The position numbers and the translations under genes are program-made. A DNA stretch of 64,000 nt, from assembly GCA_013398015.1 (NCBI GenBank), contig VZRR01014170.1, positions 91,682 through 155,681 on the forward strand, in the 5' to 3' direction. Positions within the stretch are counted from its first letter, which is position 1. Each line of letters starts with the position of its first letter. Below, one piece after another: positions 1 to 11,345 of the stretch. The notes under the pieces are model-generated. The model saw only the letters and a list, made by a program, of their open reading frames with translations, was not told the DNA's origin and made no database searches. Source of the DNA: Oreocharis arfaki (Eukaryota; Chordata; Aves; Passeriformes; Paramythiidae).

Positions 1-95
1 CCGTCGAGGCCGCCGTGGGTGTTGGTGCTGGGAGCTGTCATCTGCGGCACTGGAGGGTCGGATATTTGACGTTCCGTCGACGGGTTCCGTGTCTA
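1..95. promoter_or_regulatory. CpG-rich edge, probable tail of a CpG island
   Basis: About eleven CpG dinucleotides fall in the first ~90 bases, including the block around CCGTCGAGGCCGCCG and the block around GACGTTCCGTCGACGGG. The following kilobases hold almost none. In bird genomes such a contrast normally marks a promoter-associated CpG island, which would continue to the left of the window. That it belongs to a promoter is inference: no TATA box or initiator can be placed, and the strand of the gene is unknown. Confidence 0.55.
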
Positions 96-204
96 GTTGT
101 CCCAGGCCTCTAAAACCTTCCCCTCCCAGTTTCACACCTCTTAAACTGAAGTATATGATGGCTTCTAACAAGATAGACAAATCATTTTTAATGTGCACAC
201 CCAG
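2..204 (+). other. Candidate first exon (5'UTR plus start codon), unproven
   Basis: The frame beginning at base 2 stays open through the CpG-rich stretch to a stop at 212-214. Inside it a double ATG lies at 155-160. The second ATG has A at -3 and G at +4, a good vertebrate start context, and the frame then reads MASNKIDKSFLMCTP. At 205 a GTGAGC follows CCCA, a usable but imperfect splice donor because the base before the cut is A and not G. Together this would make a 5'UTR, a 15-residue coding start and a donor leading into a long first intron. I do not recognise the peptide. Another frame is also open over the first ~110 bases, so the open frame alone proves little. An untranslated exon or no exon are equally possible. 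Confidence 0.18.
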
Positions 205-547
205 TGAGCTGTGATTTATTTGACAACGCACGTGTCAAAACCACTTGAGGAGCAATTATTCCAAGACAAATCCAACTTTGCAATGCAAATATTTGTTCAT
301 TTAACTTGGATGTCGTTGATTTTGGGCTGCAGATACCATACCATGTGGATGAATGTTTTCAAAAAATGTGGCATTGTTTCCTGGTAGCGATTGCTCAGTG
401 AGTTGATTATGCTGAGCCCTGTGTAGCGGAAGAAGATGAAATTTTTTTTGTTTTAAGAAATTCTCCGTCCTGTTCATGGTGATGAGGCTTCCTGCTTAAC
501 TGTTTAGTAGTGCCTTCTGGAAAACTGGGATCAGAAGGCAGCCTTTT
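205..547. other. Unique non-coding DNA
   Basis: AT-rich sequence with no repeat family, RNA gene or convincing frame. Part of it is nominally open on the minus strand only because it runs into the stop-free hexamer repeat to the right. Confidence 0.6.
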
Positions 548-619
548 CATTTCCATTTCCATTTCCATTTCCATTTCCATTTCCATTTCCATTTCCATTT
601 CCATTTCCATTTCTATTTC
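548..619. repeat. Hexanucleotide microsatellite (CATTTC)n, 12 copies
   Basis: An uninterrupted run of CATTTC units ends in one variant unit (TATTTC). Read on the minus strand it is (GAAATG)n, which has no stop codon in the frame that gives alternating Glu-Met and so creates a spurious 119-residue frame at 407-766. Each unit carries one GGAA on the minus strand. Copy number is likely polymorphic. Confidence 0.98.
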
Positions 620-3600
620 AGATGTACTTATTATAAATAGTTGGTAATAATTAGATGCATCAATAAAACAGCCCCATTGTTGCACTGGGATGTGGAAGTC
701 CTTGTAAAATGGTTGTTTTACACAGTGATCTGAGATCCAAAGCCAAACTAGGCACCGTGACAGCACAAGATGACAAAATGTAGTTTTTAAGGGTAAAGGC
801 TGCCTCTTACCTGAGTTCCCACATCCCCCTGTTTGCTTGGAGTATAAAAGTTGTTAATGTCTGCCAATTGGGATGGAGTGTCAACATGTGGGTGGTGACT
901 TCAGGCATGATGCTGGCTAATGCTGAAAGAGGTGGTGAAGAATTTTAGCAGTTTTAAAAAATGGGTTATTATGAAGTCTTGTAATCAGAAGTTACTCTTA
1001 GCAATATTTCATCTTGATGCTTGAATTTTAAGATAGTAAAAAATTCATGATGTCAAAGAACTTTGTGGGAGTTGCAGCATCAGTGGCAAAAACTCTCCAG
1101 TGGGCAGTGAGATAATAGGTGGTCACACTAATTAAGGATAAGTTTGCTGCTTATCCACTTAGGATTTTATAGGGTACATCAAAAAGTATAAGATACATAA
1201 GATTTCCTGTGCAGGGTTTCCTGACTTGGTCCAAGACTCTCAGCATGGTCTCTGATATGTAAATCTAAGCAGGTCTTCCTGTTTTCGCTGTATCTATTTG
1301 AAGGTGGTGGACACTTGGGGCATTTTTTTCAGATCTGTATGTTGTCAAAACACACAGCACAGCATATCTTCAGACTGCAAATTGAAAAATACTGGGTCCT
1401 TTCTTAATTTGGTGTGTGTCTAGCATTTTTAAATAGTCAAACCTTTTTTTCAGAGGGAGGTCATTGTTCCACCAGTCACGGTAGTGAGGCTATGATGCAG
1501 GAGCATGGTGTGCTCGCCTCCTCCTGTGGGTCAGTGTTGTCAGTATGAACTGGTAGCATTTTATGTCAGTTGTCATTTAACTTGATGCTCACTAGTTTCA
1601 GAGTTGCTATTTTCAAGACATTTTACAAATATGAATTTAGTTATTCACCAAGGACATGTACAAATTATATTAATCTCTATTTTAGAACAAACTGCACATA
1701 CATAATTTTGATCTTATTCCCCCTCTTATTTTAGGGATGCGTCCTAATGGTCATTCAGTCTGGTCTCACTATAAAATAGCACTATTAATGAAGGATTTAG
1801 TTGTTTGCTTCCTATTTAGTGTTTCTTTGAAAAGGTTCAGTTTTTTGGAAGCAAAGGATTTTTTTGTCGCTGCAGCAATGCAAGTGTGCTTGAGGAGGTG
1901 AAAAGACCCACATTTTATTGGGTGAAAAGGAAGTAACTGCTTATGATATTATAACTTTAAAAGGTCCCGTTATTCAAATTACTGTGTTCTCAGTAGGAAA
2001 TCTGTAGTTCCATTTCTATTCAACTTAGGAAATGAAATACATCACAATGATGATTTTACTTGGCCGTAAAAGGCAACTGAACAGATGACTGCCTAATGAA
2101 AATGAACATTGAAAGTTTTGGCTGTGTTACTTAAAAATTGCCATCCTGTTAGTTGGGAATAAAATAAATGTTCATTGCAAAATCCGTTTTCTTTACCTTC
2201 ATTCCAACACCTTCAGTATAATTGCTCTTTTTAGAAAATATTGCTCTAGAACCACTGTGGAAGCAACAGGGTTATGCACTAGGGAATTATTTTCTCCCCT
2301 GCTACCTTAATCTCTAAAGGAGTAAAGAGAAGTAAAAATGCCATGGAGGTTTCCTCTTCAGAACCCCTCCAATATTATGACTTCTGGGCAGGACCTTCTG
2401 CACCTGTCCCAAGCTGGATCTGTGTGGTGGCACCTAGAAGGATGTGTTGAAGGTGGGGTTTGCAGCCTGCGCTGGGTGAATCCTGCTGGGACAGTTGGTG
2501 CCTTGGGACTGCTGGGATAGGGGCACCTGGCCCAACTCTAGTCAGGCTTTAAAGCATGCATGCCCCACTAATCTGGGATTTCTGTATATGAGGCCACAAT
2601 GTCCATACTAGCTTTGTTATGAGGCCAGGAGAATAAAATGGATTGCTTGTTTTACCTTTTTTTCATTGCAATTCTTTGACTTCTGCATTTTATACCACAA
2701 GCCTGTCTATTGGCCTAGGGAGAGAAAGGTTGCTGCTGAGTTCATGCCACCATTCATAAATAATTTTTAGCAGAATGCCTGAATGCACAGAGGATTTCCA
2801 GTTTCAGCAGCAGGTCACACCTAAGTGTGTTAGCCCTGTTTTCTTAGGTCCACAGATTTTTGAATGTGAAGCATCATCTGACAGATGTGTCTCTCACTAC
2901 CCAGTGACCTGGCTCTTTATTGACATGTTGTTTTCTTCACAAGAACATTTTACAACTGTAAAGATTATTTTTGGTAGAGCTTTGCTTTGCTGACAACCAT
3001 TCTTTCACCTTTCTATTTTCTGCTTATGTGTATAAGCTGCTTAAATAAAAAAACCTGTTCCTGGGTCTGTGGAAATCAGCAACAACATTTCCAGTGGTTT
3101 CAGCAGGACAAAGCCAAGGGAGATTTTTAATAAGGGGGGGAAAAAGCATTCATTCTCAATTCCCCTCTGATTTCAGCTGTCCTTTTATGCTATTTCCCTT
3201 AAAGAAAATTCACTTTCACTTGCAAAATTAAATATATTATATTTTCATTAAGAGTTTCATATACTCAAGTGACTCTTTAAGTAAACTAAATATCATGGAC
3301 AAGATGGTAGAAATATCTAGAAATACCTTAATGCCTTGATTCTTCCAAAATTGGTCACACATTTATACTAACATATGTGAATAGTCCTGTACAAGTTAAG
3401 GACGCAAGTGTTTACATTGAGTGACTGAAATACATTTGCTGGCTCCAGAATAGTGCAAGATTAATAGATCTGTGTGAAGCCTGGTGTTGTGTTAATTCTT
3501 CTGCTTATTTTTCTGTCTTAAAGGTGGTAATGGAAAGCCATGGCATGTGTATAAAAATATTGCAAATCATGGGAATGTATCCGAGTAATCTATTTGCTAT

Positions 3601-3915
3601 GATGAACCAAATCTACAACTTAAACTTCAATGGCCTGATTATTTTCCTCTCATAGTCTATGTGTTACTAACTAATTAAACATTACCATCTCCAACTAATA
3701 TGCTTTTTTTGGGGGGAGAGCTGATTTTAAAGCAATGGTAGCGTAACATCTGCAGCCTTCCCACCTGCATGCCTGGCCTCTGGGAGGCAGGGGACAGCAT
3801 CCTTAGTTTGCAATTTGCTTCTCAATAAAATCAGGTTGCTGCGGGTGGATGCCTCAGCCCTTCCTCACCTCCTCCTCCCCACTCAGCCTGCGATCCCCCT
3901 GCTCGCCCAGAAAGG
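620..3915. other. Unique non-coding DNA
   Basis: No recognisable gene or transposon. Short frames at 2338-2520 and 2775-2993 have no domain and no supporting splice context. There are good-looking isolated splice-acceptor strings, for example the pyrimidine-rich stretch ending in TTTTAG just before 1735, but no donor-bounded open exon next to them. G-runs occur near 3134 and 3710. Confidence 0.6.
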
Positions 3916-3968
3916 CTTTCTGATGATCACTTTCTGATGATCACTACTGTACATCTTTCTGATGTACA
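3916..3968 (+). repeat. Local triplication of CTTTCTGATGATCA
   Basis: Two perfect adjacent copies of the 14-mer (3916-3929 and 3930-3943) are followed after 11 bases by a third, degenerate copy at 3955-3968. This looks like a small slippage or tandem-duplication event. The third copy ends in ACAG, which resembles a splice acceptor for the open frame that follows. Confidence 0.9.
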
Positions 3969-3969
3969 G

Positions 3970-4229
3970 GAGGAGCTTTCCATGGTGTGGGAGGGAAGGT
4001 TGCCCTGGTTCCTCACCAGGTTTTGGGGGAGGAGCCAGGAGTTGTCCAGGTGTCTCCTGCACTGCTGGCTGTCCAAGCTGGGATGAGCTGCAAGGATTCT
4101 GGAGAAGCTAATCTGCGCTATCAGAGCAACATTAGTTTAACTGAACTATTTTATAGCATGGCCATCAGACGTAGTGAATGTTCACAGCATAGGTTTCAGC
4201 TGACAGGTGCCTTGGGAGCTCAGCTTTAG
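3970..4229 (+). other. Open frame of unknown status, possible exon
   Basis: A plus-strand frame is open from 3963 to the TAG at 4227-4229. It starts just after the CTTTCTGATGTACAG string that could act as an acceptor. Its first in-frame methionine lies well inside, so it would need splicing or a GTG start. The residue mix is fairly even, with few runs and both acidic and basic residues. I do not recognise it and see no downstream poly(A) signal tied to it. It could easily be a chance frame in a locally GC-richer stretch. Confidence 0.08.
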
Positions 4230-7200
4230 TAAATTCACTGGCTTGATACTTTAGAGTTTAAATTCATTGGGAAGGCAGTGTCAGATGCTCTCTTTCCTTG
4301 TAGCAAGGTGGGGGTTGGCTCTTCCCTCAGGCAGCCAGTGACAGGACAAGAGGAAATGGCCTCAAGCTGTGTCAGTGGAGGTTCAGGTTGGACTTCAATT
4401 GTGAGTGCAGTGTCTGTTACCTTTCAGCACCTTGATACCTAACTCAGAGATTTTGCTGTGTGGATAGAACTGATGTTGGAACATACTCCCTTGCAGAGCT
4501 CTGATGAACTGTCCTGGAAGCAAAACGGGGGTCTGGCATGTTTAAATGGCTCACTTGCATTTTTTCTGTTGAGGGGGATTTTTAATGAGATGTGTGAGAA
4601 CTGTACTTTGGAAGGTTTTTTGGTGTTTTTTTTGTTTAAAAGTAAAAAACTGTGTGTGCTGGTATTTACCAGTGAACTGTTCTGCTTTATTTTCATCCGG
4701 AAGACATTCCAAACCACTGGACACACAGATTAGTCTCAGCCTAAGTCTGTCCCATTCAATGCTGTAAGAGTCCTATAATTGCAAAATTTGGTGGGCAGGA
4801 ATGTTGTGGGTCTCTCGTGACAGGAATGCCATTAAAAGTAACTAAATATATTCAGTATTTCTGATTTTGGCAAACGCACTCTTCTCATTCTCAACTAAAT
4901 TACGTCTGAAGACATTGGATGAAAATATAGGGGTTGATGGCTAGGACAGACAGAATTCTTGAAGTGTGCATTGCTTAAGTAATGGGAAAGGAACTTAAAA
5001 TGTGAAAATAATAGAAATGAGACTGAAAAGTAATTTTGAGTAACCTCTAAAATATTAACAATCCAGACTGCTGTCTTGACTTCATGGTGGAATTGAAGCA
5101 CATTTAGTTTTGCAGACTCTATTGTATGGCAAGAACTGCAGCTGTGACAGCTTGCAGGTGAAGAACATTTCAGAAGTGTCTTCTGCAGTGTTCTGGCTGT
5201 ATAAGTGCATAGGTATTAAGCCTGTTTGGGGGATTTTTTTTCCTTCCAGATGTAAATATCGTAATTGAAACCAGCAGGGAGTTCTGAGCAAGTAGGGCTG
5301 AACAGTCATGATGGCATACTAGTAACTTCAGCGTGTCAGTGTCAAAGTTGGAGAGTTGAAATCATCGTGTAAAAAAGGTACTAAAAATCAAAATTATAAT
5401 GGCAATCCTGTCTTAGTCTCCTTAAACATGATAAAATGCCTCTCATATTTGATTCTCTGGCTCTATGGCACAGTATTTGAGAGCATAAGGATCACTGGAA
5501 TTAAGCTAACATTTTAAAATGTACCTTTTGTATATCCTGGGTTACACCAGTTGCTAACTGAAGCAGGTGTCTGGATTGTGGGAGAAGAGGCCAAATATTC
5601 CATTCAACTTACGGAAAATGGGAGGGGAGCAATAAGGAGGTTCAGGGCAAGGTTCAGACTTCATTGGAATTTGACATTGTAACTCATTGGCCAATTTTGG
5701 ATGGTACTAAACTTTCATACTTCAACAGAGTACTCGGATGTGTGCTTTCCTTTTGGCTGGTGACTACTAATCAAACCAGAGTATCAGGAAGGAAGCAAAG
5801 CCTTTAGTTACCATTCAGTCCTAGGAATTGCCTTTCTTCACCTCTCTTTAAAACTTTTGTATCAATTATTTTGTAATTTTTTTAAAGCTTTGCTTGTTCA
5901 AAATAATTTCTATTTTTTCTTAACTATTCCTATCTTGTAACAATAATACATGTCAATGGAAATGTATGTGGAGGCTTTCTGGTTGAGTTTTAGTTTTTCC
6001 TAGATGTGTACAGACTGGCTATTTCAAGTTACATGTTTTTTCCACTCCAGTTGTCAGCTAAGAATTATTAAATCCCTGGGAGAGTTGAGAGTGTTTTTGA
6101 AGGATTTGATGAGCTTCCCGTGCCTGATGCTCGCCACATTGTTGTACTGGAACCAGATGCTGGGTACCACATGTTTGTATTTTTGGGTCTAAGTAGGTTA
6201 GGTACTGTGTCTCTGGCTCATAAAACCAAGCATCAGTTTCACACCCTAAAGCTGTCATCCCTGGGTCATCATCCTCACAGCCCTGGCTATGGGAACAGCT
6301 TGCATCAGCATCCCCAGTTGTGAAACCAGAACTGTCTTTTCTGGATCTTCCTACTTCATCTCTGCTGTATCCTCTCAAAGAAAAGACCTTCTGACTTAAA
6401 TATTTACCCGTGAGGACTCTAAGAGTGTGTAAGGTCAAAAAGAGCTTTTTGAGCACTGCACTTAGTGAGGATGCACATGAGCACTCATTCCAATGCAGAA
6501 ACTTCCCTGATGGCTGCTGGGAACTTGCTTTTCTCTTTCTTACCTGTTAAGTTCTGAGTTCCTGTTCCACGCACTTGGACCTTTTTAAGTTGGGCTTGTC
6601 TTTTATCCATTTCTAGTACTCCTTGTTATGTGTATCTTCAATTATACTCCCTGCCAAACGTTAAAAAGGACGATACTGTGTCTTGGTTGCTTTCATCACC
6701 TGAAATTCATACTAAAAAAAAAAAAAGCTGCTTTACTGTAGCTCTTGCCTCCTATTTGGATTGGCCAAGTCAAATGTTAATGAGTACTTTCGTTCTCATA
6801 AATGGACAAACGCTTTTCAGCAAAGTACAAAGTATGTTACAGACCTTGTTAACAAGTGAAAGATTTAGTTTTCAGTTTTTTAGTGCAATGAAGATTACTT
6901 TTGCATTGCCTTGGAGTTAGCCTGGTCTTGATTTTCGGTGATGGAACTGTACCTCTGCTGAGCGTCTATAACTGATTTTGCAAGAGGAAGACTCATACAA
7001 ATTTTCCATTTCTATTTTCAGGTTTTATTTACTTTCTCCCTTTGTTTTCTGCCACTGTTGTAATATGGCAAGACGGTTTCTGAGCACTAACTTTTTTCAT
7101 TTTTTCTCTGAAGGGTAATTTCAGTTGAGTAGCACCCTACTGAGAGTAATGTGGTGAGAAACCAGTTGGTCGTGCTCTGTTCAGTTTTCATTTGCCTCTC

Positions 7201-8583
7201 TCTGTAAAAGTTTAAAAATATTCCTGCTACAGGAAATGTTTTCAGTTCTGTTATGTCTTTTGCTTCCCATAGGAGGTATTTCTTTTAATTTATTGAATAA
7301 ACCCATAAAAATTTTGGCACAATAGTGTCTTTGGGCAAGCTGTTTAAGAGATCTCACCATCTTCTGTTTTTAGAAGATGTGCAATTGTTTCTTTATACAG
7401 TGCTGTGAGGCTCTGGGGCCAGCTGACAATTATGTGAAATGGGAGAATTTGAAGCTAAAGAATGTGGATTGACACATCTGCTATCACTTCTCAAATATTG
7501 TTATTTTGATTGTTTGAATCTCGTATTTATCTTTCTTAAATCATGAAGAAATCCCTTTTCTCTTTTCCTTGTCTTCAATCTTAAAAGGATTCTGGGTAGT
7601 GTTTTGCTCTGAATCTCCACACCACCATTCCTTTTGAAAGTGTGTGTGTATATAGGAAGGCTAAATCCTTGTAAGGTCCTGGTTGGAAATCAGCTGTGTT
7701 CAACTGTTAATTTAATTTGATGACAGTGCAGACTACTATTTGAAAGGGGTGGTGGGGAAAGAGAGACTGGGATAGATTACATTTTCATGCTGCAGAATAA
7801 GACCCTATCTACTCTATCGTAAATTAGAACAATATGGTTGAGTTTTCTTGTGGCTATTTCATAACGTTCCTACTGACAAAATATGGCGTGCCTCTTGCTC
7901 ATTGCTTCACTACTGTTTCTCAAGCATGTGTTTGTGTCTGCATCCTGACAGCTCTTGTTCCAGCACACCACAGGGACACGTCTTGTAGGTCTTTAGAAGG
8001 GGGCCGTGGACTGAGAAATGCTACACAGAGTGGGCTGTGCCAGGGAGTGGGTACCAAACCATAGCAAGCCAGGAGAATTAGGGAGCCGAATTACTTAAGT
8101 AGACACAATTGGAAGTTTTATTTCAGAGATAAAGCGCCTTAATTCTGTATTCACTAAAGGAATGCAATGTAATTGGCAGCCAATATATATGGAGAGTTTT
8201 AAAGCAACTTTTTAGTAGAATAGTTACTAAGACTTACATTGGCAAATTTGCATATTTTAAAAAGTCTCTGGCACACTGTCCAAAATGCTTCTCAATGCTT
8301 TTCTCTGCTTGAGGTATGAGCACATACCATTTCCTTGCTCTGTCAAGGCTCAGATGGAACCTTTCTGTTTCATAAACTTCCCTGAACAGAGGCAGAGTGA
8401 ATGTAAGAGATTAACATACTTTTCTTTCTCAGGGTAAGTTATGTAACAGAGCGTCCTGCCTGTATTTTTAGCCCAAATGCAGGTAAATTACACCACCTCA
8501 TGTGGACCAGAGGAAAACGAGTTAATCTAACTCATTTAGTGAGCTGTGGAAGGTGTGTAACGTGGAGTGCAGGATACCTGCAC
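4230..8583. other. Unique non-coding DNA
   Basis: Mostly AT-rich sequence. It holds an A13 run at 6714-6726 and a short TG/TA alternation near 7640. The only frame that stands out is a 132-codon minus-strand frame at 6058-6456, which starts from GTG and is discussed in the findings. No transposon family is recognised. Confidence 0.6.
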
Positions 8584-9125
8584 ACTGGGCTGCATGGGCA
8601 GGAAGGTAACAGTCAGGTCAAGGGAAGTGACTTCACCCTTGTGAGGCCCCATCTGGGCTCCTTTGTAGAAGGGAGATGTTGACAAACTGGAGCAAATGGA
8701 GTGGACAGCCATCAGGAGAGTTAAGGGATGAGAGTGCTTAATGCACAAAGGAAGGATGAGATTTGTTTCAGCCAGGAGAAAAATTAAGGAGGGGATGAAA
8801 ATCCACTTTTACTGCCTACATGGGGACTAAGGAGAAGATGCAGCTGGGTATTGTCAGTTGTACAATGGCAGTCACAAGTTGCAGCAAGAGGAATTTTGAG
8901 TAAGTCTAAGTAAAAAAGCATTCACAGCACAAGTGGTTAGCTATTGAAATGAGTTCCCCAGAGAGGCTGTGAAATCTCTGTGCTTGGAAATTTTCAGCCC
9001 TTGACAGGTCAAGGCCCAAAGGACTCAATCGAATTTTGAAGATGAGACCCAGCTTTGAGTAGAAGATTGGATGAGATGACCTGCAGAGGTCCCTGCCCAC
9101 CTAATATTTTCTGTGATTCTGTGAC
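8584..9125 (+). mobile_element. CR1 LINE fragment, old, 5'-truncated
   Basis: The stretch follows the familiar order of a CR1 3' end. It begins at CTGGGCTGCATGG, passes the 'GTGAGGCCCCATCTGGG' block, then 'CCCCAGAGAGGCTGTG', then 'GGATGAGATGACCTGCAGAGGTCCCTG', and finishes with the terminal TTCTGTGATTCTGTGA tandem octamer typical of CR1. It reads in the plus direction. It is more diverged than the other copies and no frame of the reverse transcriptase can be followed, so it is probably an older subfamily member. Confidence 0.88.
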
Positions 9126-11050
9126 TCAGAGTATCGTTTCTTTCCACAGTAGAATGAAAACTGCTGTTCTTTCTCCCCTGTGCTACAACATAGCTTTGTT
9201 GGGACAAAAGTTGCTGAGTTGCAAAAATTGTGATGCTGTCCAGCACCAACGTTTGAAGCAGGCTTGTAAGAAGAGTAATTTCTTTCACTCAATCATTCTC
9301 CAAAGCTGCTGGTGTGTTTCTACTCTGTGAGGCATATCCTACTCTTACTCTACTCCTGGTGTCTCACAAATGGAAAGAAGGTCAGGGCGGCTCTTTAAAG
9401 ATGTCAGTAAAATTCGAAACAAAAACACAACCAAACCCTTCTGAAATGCAAGTGCTTTGCAGAGGCAGCTAGACAGTGCTCTAGCAGACCTTCCGGGGAG
9501 GTTTTAGTAACTACTTGCCAGGTCGGTTTCCTGTGAGCTCATTTAACCAAGCCAGCCTGCTTCTTCCAGCACCAGGGAGCCCAGGGCTAAAAGGGCCTAC
9601 ACCTTCAGGACAGTGTGCTGTTAGGACAGACTTGTTCTGATATTGAGCTGTGTCCATTTTTGTGGGTTAAGTTTAAAAATATTGGACATTTGGCAAAACA
9701 CAGTTAACTTTTACTACCATTTCATGGTAGTCCAGTGTGCTCATGACAGGCCATATGATGTGCTGCCTAAAGCACTTCAGTTCAATGCCTGTAATAAAAT
9801 GATGGTTCAGAAGCATTGCTGTCAATTTAGCTTTTCTAACTTTCATTTTTGTCATCTGGCATTATAAAAGTAAAAATAATCTGTGAGAGAAATGGAAGAA
9901 GGAAAAAAATTGAAGAGGTATGTAAGAAGGAAAGGAAATCTCCTGACGTGCTTTGAGCTGGGAATTGCATCAGATGCACAGAAAAATAGGTGTGGCAATA
10001 GGACTGTTCAGGATTTGCCTATATTGTCTTACACTGCAAGAGTTTAACCTGATACTGACCTTACAATTTATGAACTTAAGGGTACGGTTATGTAACTGGG
10101 ATCAGTCAAAGCTAAACTGAACTGGAATAGGCAGATGGGGCCACACATCCTGGAAAAAGCTGGTACTAAATTGGCTTGCTGAAATAAATGCTTCCATTCT
10201 GCTATTTAAAAGGAGCATAGGTCATAATTTGCTGCTGTTTACAATGCAGCAGTGGGCTTTTTTGAGCTTCTGGAGCATGTTGATCAATATCAGATCTGTG
10301 AGTTTTTTCTGTGCTCTTGAGAAATGATTTTGGCAAGTCTACATTTAGCTGGCAGAGGTTTTGTCAAGCAGGTGCAGCCTCGAGCATTGAATATGAAAAT
10401 AGGCTGACAGAAAGATCTTGCCCACAGTAAAACAAAGCTTTGATGGCTTGGACTCATAACCTTTTGCAGTCTTGGTAAGTACTTTTTTCCTTCATGGACC
10501 AGAACATAAGAAGAGGAGAAGGCGATTCACAGCTGTGTGGTTCAAATAGAAGAAGATAAGGAAGGGCAGAAGACAATACAGTGTGGTAAATGAGCAGCTA
10601 AGTGAACATCAGCAAGGCTGGAAAGCATTAGTGCCATTGAAGTGCCACCACTGCTGGGCAGAGGAGAGCTTTGACTTCTGCCTGGGTGTCCCTCCCCTGT
10701 CTTGCTCATGGTGTCATGTCCTGGTTTCCTGCTGGGAGCGCTGAGCCCAAGGTGCCGCCCTGGTGAGGCTCAGTGCGTTGTGGCTCTGCTTGCCGCACCA
10801 CCTGGCCCTCTCTGTGGTTCAGTAAGATGAAAGGCTGGTGTTGGACCCAGCAGTGCATGGTCTGTACTGGCTGCCACAGTGCTTTGCTCTCTCTGAGTAG
10901 TTCTCACCATCATCTCTGTGATGAGATTTTCTGAAGCTTCTTGCTCACTTCTGAAGATGAACCTTGAGTTCCTAGATTATTTAGATAGTTTTTGAAATCT
11001 TATTCTAGATATTTTGTATTATTACTTTTTTCTAGTGTAATTTGAGCCTT
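9126..11050. other. Unique non-coding DNA
   Basis: No gene or repeat family is recognised. A short perfect hairpin (ACTACCAT / ATGGTAGT, 3-base loop) lies at 9713-9731. A slightly CpG-richer patch occurs at 10738-10800, with four CpGs in about 60 bases, which is too small to call an island. Confidence 0.6.
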
Positions 11051-11120
11051 CTTCCTTCCTTCCTTCCTTCCTTCCTTCCTTCCTTCCTTCCTTCCTTCCT
11101 TCCTTCCTTCCTTCCTTCCT
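11051..11120. repeat. Tetranucleotide microsatellite (CTTC)n, left part
   Basis: There are 17.5 perfect CTTC units running directly into the assembly gap, so the true length is unknown. The minus strand reads (GGAA)n. The polypurine:polypyrimidine mirror symmetry makes it a candidate for triplex DNA and for polymerase stalling. Confidence 0.99.
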
Positions 11121-11217
11121 NNNNNNNNNNNNNNNNNNNNNNNNNNNNNNNNNNNNNNNNNNNNNNNNNNNNNNNNNNNNNNNNNNNNNNNNNNNNNNNN
11201 NNNNNNNNNNNNNNNNN
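11121..11217. other. Assembly gap, 97 N
   Basis: There are 97 consecutive unresolved bases immediately after the CTTC tract. The given size may be only an estimate by the assembler. Open frames that cross it, such as the Lys-Glu-Gly repeats on the minus strand, are artefacts of repeat plus N. Confidence 0.99.
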
Positions 11218-11261
11218 TGAATTAAGGAATGTAATGTATGGACTGTACACAAAACAGAAAG

Positions 11262-11345
11262 TTCCTTCCTTCCTTCCTTCCTCCCTCCCTCCCTTCCTTC
11301 CTCCCTTCCTTCCTTCCTCCCTCCCTTCCTTCCTTCCTTCCTTCT
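11262..11345. repeat. Interrupted TTCC/CTCC microsatellite, right part
   Basis: A second pyrimidine-rich tract of TTCC units with CTCC and CCCT interruptions begins 44 bases after the gap, in the same orientation as the left tract. It is less pure than the left tract, as expected of an older or stabilised segment. Confidence 0.97.

Noticed and set aside
407..766. 119-codon minus-strand frame with a Glu-Met repeat
   Set aside because: The repeat part is only the hexamer microsatellite read in a stop-free frame; the flanks have no domain.
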